8,933 bases of DNA from an uncultured bacterium. GTDB taxonomy: Bacteria; Planctomycetota; Phycisphaerae; Phycisphaerales; SM1A02. Numbering within the stretch: the stretch's first letter is position 1; the number at the start of each line of letters is the position of its first letter. Made by a program: the position numbers and the translations under genes. Positions 5,887 through 8,933 of the stretch are shown piece by piece. The stretch covers positions 1 to 8,933 of the forward strand of contig CAIOTP010000019.1 in assembly GCA_903861235.1 (NCBI GenBank), written 5' to 3'. The notes under the pieces are model-generated. The model ran no database searches, was not told where the DNA came from, and saw only the letters and a list, made by a program, of their open reading frames with translations.

Positions 5887-6999
5887 ATGCTCAGGATCCA
5901 CCCCTTTCAGGCCCTCCGACCCTCGCCCGCTCGGGCCAGGGCGATCTCGTGCGAGCGACTGGACCACCTGACGCCGGAGGTGGTCGGTGAGTTGGCGACG
6001 CGGGCTCCGGGCAGCGTGGCCGCGTTGCTGCAGGACCCCGCGGGTGGCGAGGCGATCGGAGAGCACCTCACGACCAAGGCGTTGATCCAGGAGCCCGGCC
6101 CGACCATGTACATGCACCGTCAGGTCCGGGGCGGACGCCGGATCGCGGGCGTGGCGGCGCTGCTCGAGGCGAGCGCGCTGGCCGAGGGTTCGCTGAGATC
6201 CACCCGCGAGGCATGCCCGGCGCGGAGCCGGGCGTGGCGGTCCGCACAGCACCGCGCGGGCGCCCAGCTCGATCCGGTGATCGTGGGCTTCCCGCTGACC
6301 GAGATGGTCCAGGATCTGCTGGAGCGGGAGATGAACGATCGCCCCCTGTTCCATGTGCTGGCCGACGACGGCGCCACGCACACCCTCTGGCGCGGATGCC
6401 GGTCGGCCGAGCTGGCTCAGGCCTTCGAGCGTGTAGAAAGGGGCTACGTGCTCGAGGGGCATGGACGCGCGACGCATCCCGCCATGGACGGCATGTTGAT
6501 GTGTCTGCTGGTGCCTCTGGAGTCCGTCCTGCCGCAGTGGTCGGTGCTCCAGCTGCACGGCGAGACGGCCGCGCGCATGTCCCAGTGGCTCGCGAAGCAT
6601 GGGGCCGCCGCTCAGGATCCTGGCGATCCACCCACGGGCTGGGCCGATGCCTGCGTGGCCGGGAGCGACGGAGCAAGGTGGTTCCGCGGGCCGTTGCCGC
6701 CGCCGCGCCCCGGGGGATCGCCCGTGGACCTGACGGATCTGGGCCGCGTGCAGGAACTGATGCGATCCGTGGCGGGAACGCAGGCACCGGGCGAGGTCCG
6801 GCTGGTGCCTGGTGACGCGCATCCTTCGGCGGTCGAGCGGATCGCCCGAGGGGGCGTGGCCGTGGTGCTTCCCAGGCCCGCGATGGCTGAACTGACCGCG
6901 GTCACGGACCAGGGCTGCCTGCTGCCGCAGGGCAGCACCTGGTTCGAGCCCCGGATCCGCTCGGGCCTGTGGCTTCGCCGCACTACAATGCCGGAATGA
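5887..6999 (+). CDS. Divergent DUF1015 (COG4198) family protein, first gene of a serine-biosynthesis unit
   Basis: This 370-residue protein is recognised as DUF1015 by order and spacing of motifs. These are I-x-P-F-x-A-L-R-P at the N-terminus (4-12), M-Y-M-H-R-Q (74-79, usually FYIYRQ), V-L-A-D-D-G-A-T-H-T-L-W (157-168), G-Y-V-L-E-G-H-G-R (186-194, usually YIADGHHR) and the diagnostic C-terminal S-T-W-F-E-P-R-I-R-S-G-L (350-361). It is shorter than the usual ~400-420 residues and several near-invariant positions are changed (see findings). DUF1015 genes recur next to serA and serC in other bacteria, as here. The biochemical role is not established by this sequence. I have an unverified recollection that some DUF1015 members act as free-serine kinases, and the G-H-x-R element resembles the phosphate-binding motif of ParB/sulfiredoxin-fold proteins. 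ATG 5887 has no clear Shine-Dalgarno. The stop overlaps the next gene (ATGA). Confidence 0.85.
   Translation: MLRIHPFQALRPSPARARAISCERLDHLTPEVVGELATRAPGSVAALLQDPAGGEAIGEHLTTKALIQEPGPTMYMHRQVRGGRRIAGVAALLEASALAEGSLRSTREACPARSRAWRSAQHRAGAQLDPVIVGFPLTEMVQDLLEREMNDRPLFHVLADDGATHTLWRGCRSAELAQAFERVERGYVLEGHGRATHPAMDGMLMCLLVPLESVLPQWSVLQLHGETAARMSQWLAKHGAAAQDPGDPPTGWADACVAGSDGARWFRGPLPPPRPGGSPVDLTDLGRVQELMRSVAGTQAPGEVRLVPGDAHPSAVERIARGGVAVVLPRPAMAELTAVTDQGCLLPQGSTWFEPRIRSGLWLRRTTMPE
6984..6989 (+). promoter_or_regulatory. Candidate -10 element (TACAAT) just upstream of serA
   Basis: TACAAT matches the -10 consensus at five of six positions and stands out in the GC-rich end of the DUF1015 gene. Six bases separate it from the ATG at 6996, so transcription would begin at or near the A of that codon and give a leaderless serA-serC mRNA. 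There is no recognisable -35 hexamer. Confidence 0.3.
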
Positions 7000-8264
7000 C
7001 CGCATTTTCCCAGCGACAAGGCTCGCCGGCCAGCGGGGGCCGGATGACCGCACGGGTGCTCGTGGCCGACGCCTTCGAGTCCGCGGGACTGAACGCCCTT
7101 CGTGACCTGGGGTGCGAGACGCTGCACGAGCCGGAACTGACCGCGGCCGATCTGCCCGCGCGGCTGGCCACGCTCCAGCCGGAGGTGCTGGTGGTGCGCG
7201 AGACGGCCGTGACGGCTGCGGCCATGGAGGCCAGCTCCCGCCTGGCCCTGGTGGTGCAGGCGGGCGCGGGCACCGAGGAGATCGACCTGGCGGCCGCGAG
7301 CCGTCGTGGCGTGTTCGTGAGCAACTGCCCGGGTCGCAACGCCCATGCGGTGGCCGAGCTGGCCTGGGCCCTGGTGCTGGCGTGCGACCGACGCGTGCCC
7401 GACCAGGTGATCCGCATGCGCGAGGGCAAGTGGGATCGTGCGGAGTTCTTGCGGAGCGCGGGACTTCACGGGCGGACCATGGGCATCGTGGGCCTGGGGC
7501 AGGTCGGCATGGAGATCGCCCGCCGCGCGAAGACCTTCGGCATGGGCGTGGTGGCCTGGAGCCGCCACCTGACCGAGGACAAGGCCGACGCCGCGGGCGT
7601 GCACTTCTGCTCCAACATCGTCAACCTGGCCAAGCTGGCCGACGTGGTCTGCGTGTGCGTGGCGGTGAACGAGGAGACGGATGGACTGATCGGGGACAAG
7701 TTCCTCAACGCGCTCAAGCCCGGTTCGGTGCTGGTGAACATCTCCAGCGGCCGCGTGATCGACGAGGGCGCGCTGTCCGTGGCGGTGAGAGACCGCGGAA
7801 TCCGCGCGGGCCTGGACGTCTTCGCCCGCGAGCCCGAGAGCGACCGGGCGGTCTTCGACAATCCGCTGGGGCGGCAGCAGGGCGTGTACGGCACCTTCCA
7901 TGTGGGTGCCAGCACCGAGCAGGCGGCCCACGCCGTGGCCACGGAGACGGTGAGGGTGGTGCGCGAATGGCTGGACCGCGGGACCGCGCCCAACTGCGTG
8001 AACCGCGCCCGACAGACCCCCGCGACCACGCTGCTTTCGGTGCGTCACCTGAACCGGCCGGGCGTGCTGGCGCATGTCTTCTACACGCTGGGTCAGTCCG
8101 GCATCAACGTGGAGGAGATGGAGAACATCATCTACGAGGGTGGCGAGGCCGCTCTGGCCCGCATCCATCTGGACCAGGCTCCCAGCGACGACCATCTGCA
8201 GGCCATCCGGAAGAATCCGGCCGTGCTCTCCGCGGGCCTCTTCACCCTGGCGAGGCGGGCTTGA
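6996..8264 (+). CDS. serA: D-3-phosphoglycerate dehydrogenase with C-terminal ACT domain
   Basis: This protein oxidises 3-phosphoglycerate to 3-phosphohydroxypyruvate with NAD+, the first committed step of serine synthesis in the cytoplasm. It has 422 residues in D-2-hydroxyacid dehydrogenase order: a substrate-binding lobe, the Rossmann motif G-L-G-Q-V-G (166-171), L-D-V-F-A-R-E279-P and F-H302-V-G-A-S-T, supplying the Glu and His of the catalytic relay. The usual catalytic Arg is replaced by Ser in N-I-S-S-G-R-V-I-D, with an Arg two residues later (R253). A C-terminal ACT domain (~345-419) keeps the three residues equivalent to E. coli His344, Asn346 and Asn364 (here H351, N353, N371), so serine feedback inhibition is plausible. 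ATG 6996 overlaps the DUF1015 stop (ATGA). ATG 7044, after a G-run, gives M-T-A-R-V-L-V-A-D, closer to usual SerA N-termini, and is a good alternative. The adjacent serC supports the SerA call over another hydroxyacid dehydrogenase. Confidence 0.92.
   Translation: MTAFSQRQGSPASGGRMTARVLVADAFESAGLNALRDLGCETLHEPELTAADLPARLATLQPEVLVVRETAVTAAAMEASSRLALVVQAGAGTEEIDLAAASRRGVFVSNCPGRNAHAVAELAWALVLACDRRVPDQVIRMREGKWDRAEFLRSAGLHGRTMGIVGLGQVGMEIARRAKTFGMGVVAWSRHLTEDKADAAGVHFCSNIVNLAKLADVVCVCVAVNEETDGLIGDKFLNALKPGSVLVNISSGRVIDEGALSVAVRDRGIRAGLDVFAREPESDRAVFDNPLGRQQGVYGTFHVGASTEQAAHAVATETVRVVREWLDRGTAPNCVNRARQTPATTLLSVRHLNRPGVLAHVFYTLGQSGINVEEMENIIYEGGEAALARIHLDQAPSDDHLQAIRKNPAVLSAGLFTLARRA
8252..8255 (+). 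promoter_or_regulatory. Ribosome-binding site supporting a TTG start for serC
   Basis: GAGG lies five bases before TTG 8261, whose last two bases belong to the serA stop TGA (8262-8264). There is no ATG in frame between here and the conserved SerC N-terminus, so this site favours the rare TTG start over the downstream GTG at 8321. Confidence 0.5.
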
Positions 8265-8933
8265 GCGCGCTGGCAGGGCAGCCGCTGGCTTCGCCGGTTC
8301 GTCCGCTCCCCGGCGGTCGGGTGTTCAACTTCAGCGCCGGACCGGCCTGCCTGCCGCTGGAGGTTCTGGAGCAGCTGCAGCGGGACCTGGTGGACCTGCA
8401 TGGCAGCGGCGTGGGGATCCTGGAGCACAGCCATCGGGGCCCCGTCTTCGATCGCGTGCTGGCCGAAAGCCTGGCCGCGGTGCGCCGGGTGGCGACGCTG
8501 CCGCAGGACTGGACGGTGCTCTTCATTCCGGGTGGTGCCACGCTCCAGTTCGGCATGCTGCCCATGAACTTTCTGCCGGAGGGTGGGCACGCGGACTACG
8601 CGGACACCGGTCTCTGGGCCACGAAGGCCATCGCCGAGGCCCGCGAGGTGGGTCGCGTGCATGTGACGTTCGACGGCAAGGCCTGCGCCTTCGACCGCAC
8701 GCCGGAGCCGCACGAGGCTCCGCCCAGTTCCGGTGCGGCCTACCACCACTGGTGCAGCAACAACACGGTGGACGGCACGAAGTGGACGCGCCCGCCACAG
8801 GCGGCTCCTGGAGGCTGGCTCGCCCGCGATGCCAGCAGCGACATCTTCAGCGAGCCGTTGGACGTGGAAGGACACGGCTTCGTGTACGCGGCGGCACAGA
8901 AGAACCTGGGGCCCAGCGGCATGACCGTGGTGC
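8261..8933 (+). CDS. serC: Phosphoserine aminotransferase, N-terminal 224 residues (3' truncated by window)
   Basis: SerC is a PLP-dependent class V aminotransferase that converts 3-phosphohydroxypyruvate and glutamate to O-phosphoserine and 2-oxoglutarate, directly after SerA. Recognisable elements are V-F-N-F-S-A-G-P (21-28), E-H-S-H-R (55-59), F-I-P-G-G-A-T-L-Q-F (88-97), C-S-N-N-T-V-D-G-T (165-173), D-A-S-S-D-I-F-S (190-197) and A-A-Q-K-N-L-G-P-S-G (211-220) with the PLP lysine K214. The family is normally ~360 residues, so roughly the last 140 are missing. No in-frame ATG precedes the conserved start. TTG 8261 is preferred because it overlaps the serA stop (TTGA) and has GAGG 5 nt upstream; it adds a ~20-residue Pro/Ala-rich leader. 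GTG 8321, directly at V-F-N-F-S-A-G-P, is the alternative. It is evidently co-transcribed with serA. Confidence 0.95.
   Translation, partial: MSALAGQPLASPVRPLPGGRVFNFSAGPACLPLEVLEQLQRDLVDLHGSGVGILEHSHRGPVFDRVLAESLAAVRRVATLPQDWTVLFIPGGATLQFGMLPMNFLPEGGHADYADTGLWATKAIAEAREVGRVHVTFDGKACAFDRTPEPHEAPPSSGAAYHHWCSNNTVDGTKWTRPPQAAPGGWLARDASSDIFSEPLDVEGHGFVYAAAQKNLGPSGMTVV

Noticed and set aside
4542..5990. A 482-codon plus-strand open frame opposite the HD-GYP gene
   Set aside because: It is antisense to a gene with every HD-GYP catalytic residue, and the translation is composition-biased and lacks domains.
5440..7053. A 537-codon minus-strand open frame across the divergent control region and the DUF1015 gene
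   Set aside because: It overlaps the HD-GYP start, the intergenic region and the DUF1015 gene, and its product has no recognisable motif. The motif-bearing frames on the correct strands explain the region.
6612..8195. A 527-codon minus-strand open frame opposite serA
   Set aside because: Shadow of serA: His/Gln/Arg-rich product with no domain, whereas the plus frame has full SerA motifs.

Overview
The window is about 8.9 kb of GC-rich, gene-dense bacterial DNA. Three things point to a planctomycete, most likely of the Phycisphaerae type: a secreted protein ending in tandem dockerin-like D-x-D-x-S-G-x-V-D repeats, a single pilin-like secreted protein of the sort common in that phylum, and mostly weak or absent Shine-Dalgarno sequences. 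This placement is an inference from gene content; no rRNA or marker gene is present.

Layout: (1) 1-2344, plus strand: the 3' end of a MacB/FtsX-type ABC transporter permease, overlapped by 8 bp by a TolC-family outer-membrane lipoprotein. Together they look like the end of a tripartite efflux operon. (2) 2356-3273, minus strand: a protein with a type IV prepilin-like N-terminus. It is divergent from a secreted protein (3272-4315, plus) with two C-terminal dockerin-like repeats, and the start codons practically abut. (3) 4302-5681, minus strand: a two-gene unit of an HD-GYP cyclic-di-GMP phosphodiesterase followed with zero spacing by a small sigma-region-4-like helix-turn-helix protein, whose 3' end overlaps the dockerin gene. 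(4) 5682-5886: a 205-bp divergent control region containing a 14-bp palindrome. (5) 5887-8933, plus strand: a serine-biosynthesis unit of a divergent DUF1015 protein, serA (3-phosphoglycerate dehydrogenase with ACT domain) and serC (phosphoserine aminotransferase, cut by the window end). The stops and starts overlap by 4 bp at both junctions (ATGA, then TTGA).

The serine unit is the most coherent module. SerA and SerC catalyse the first two committed steps from 3-phosphoglycerate to O-phosphoserine, and DUF1015 genes are recurrent neighbours of serA/serC in unrelated bacteria. No phosphoserine phosphatase (serB) is visible. Two points deserve attention: the DUF1015 protein has lost several residues that are nearly invariant in its family, and SerA has serine where the catalytic arginine of D-2-hydroxyacid dehydrogenases is expected.

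No clearly new defence, mobile or RNA system was found. There is no tRNA, rRNA, CRISPR array, insertion sequence or convincing rho-independent terminator.
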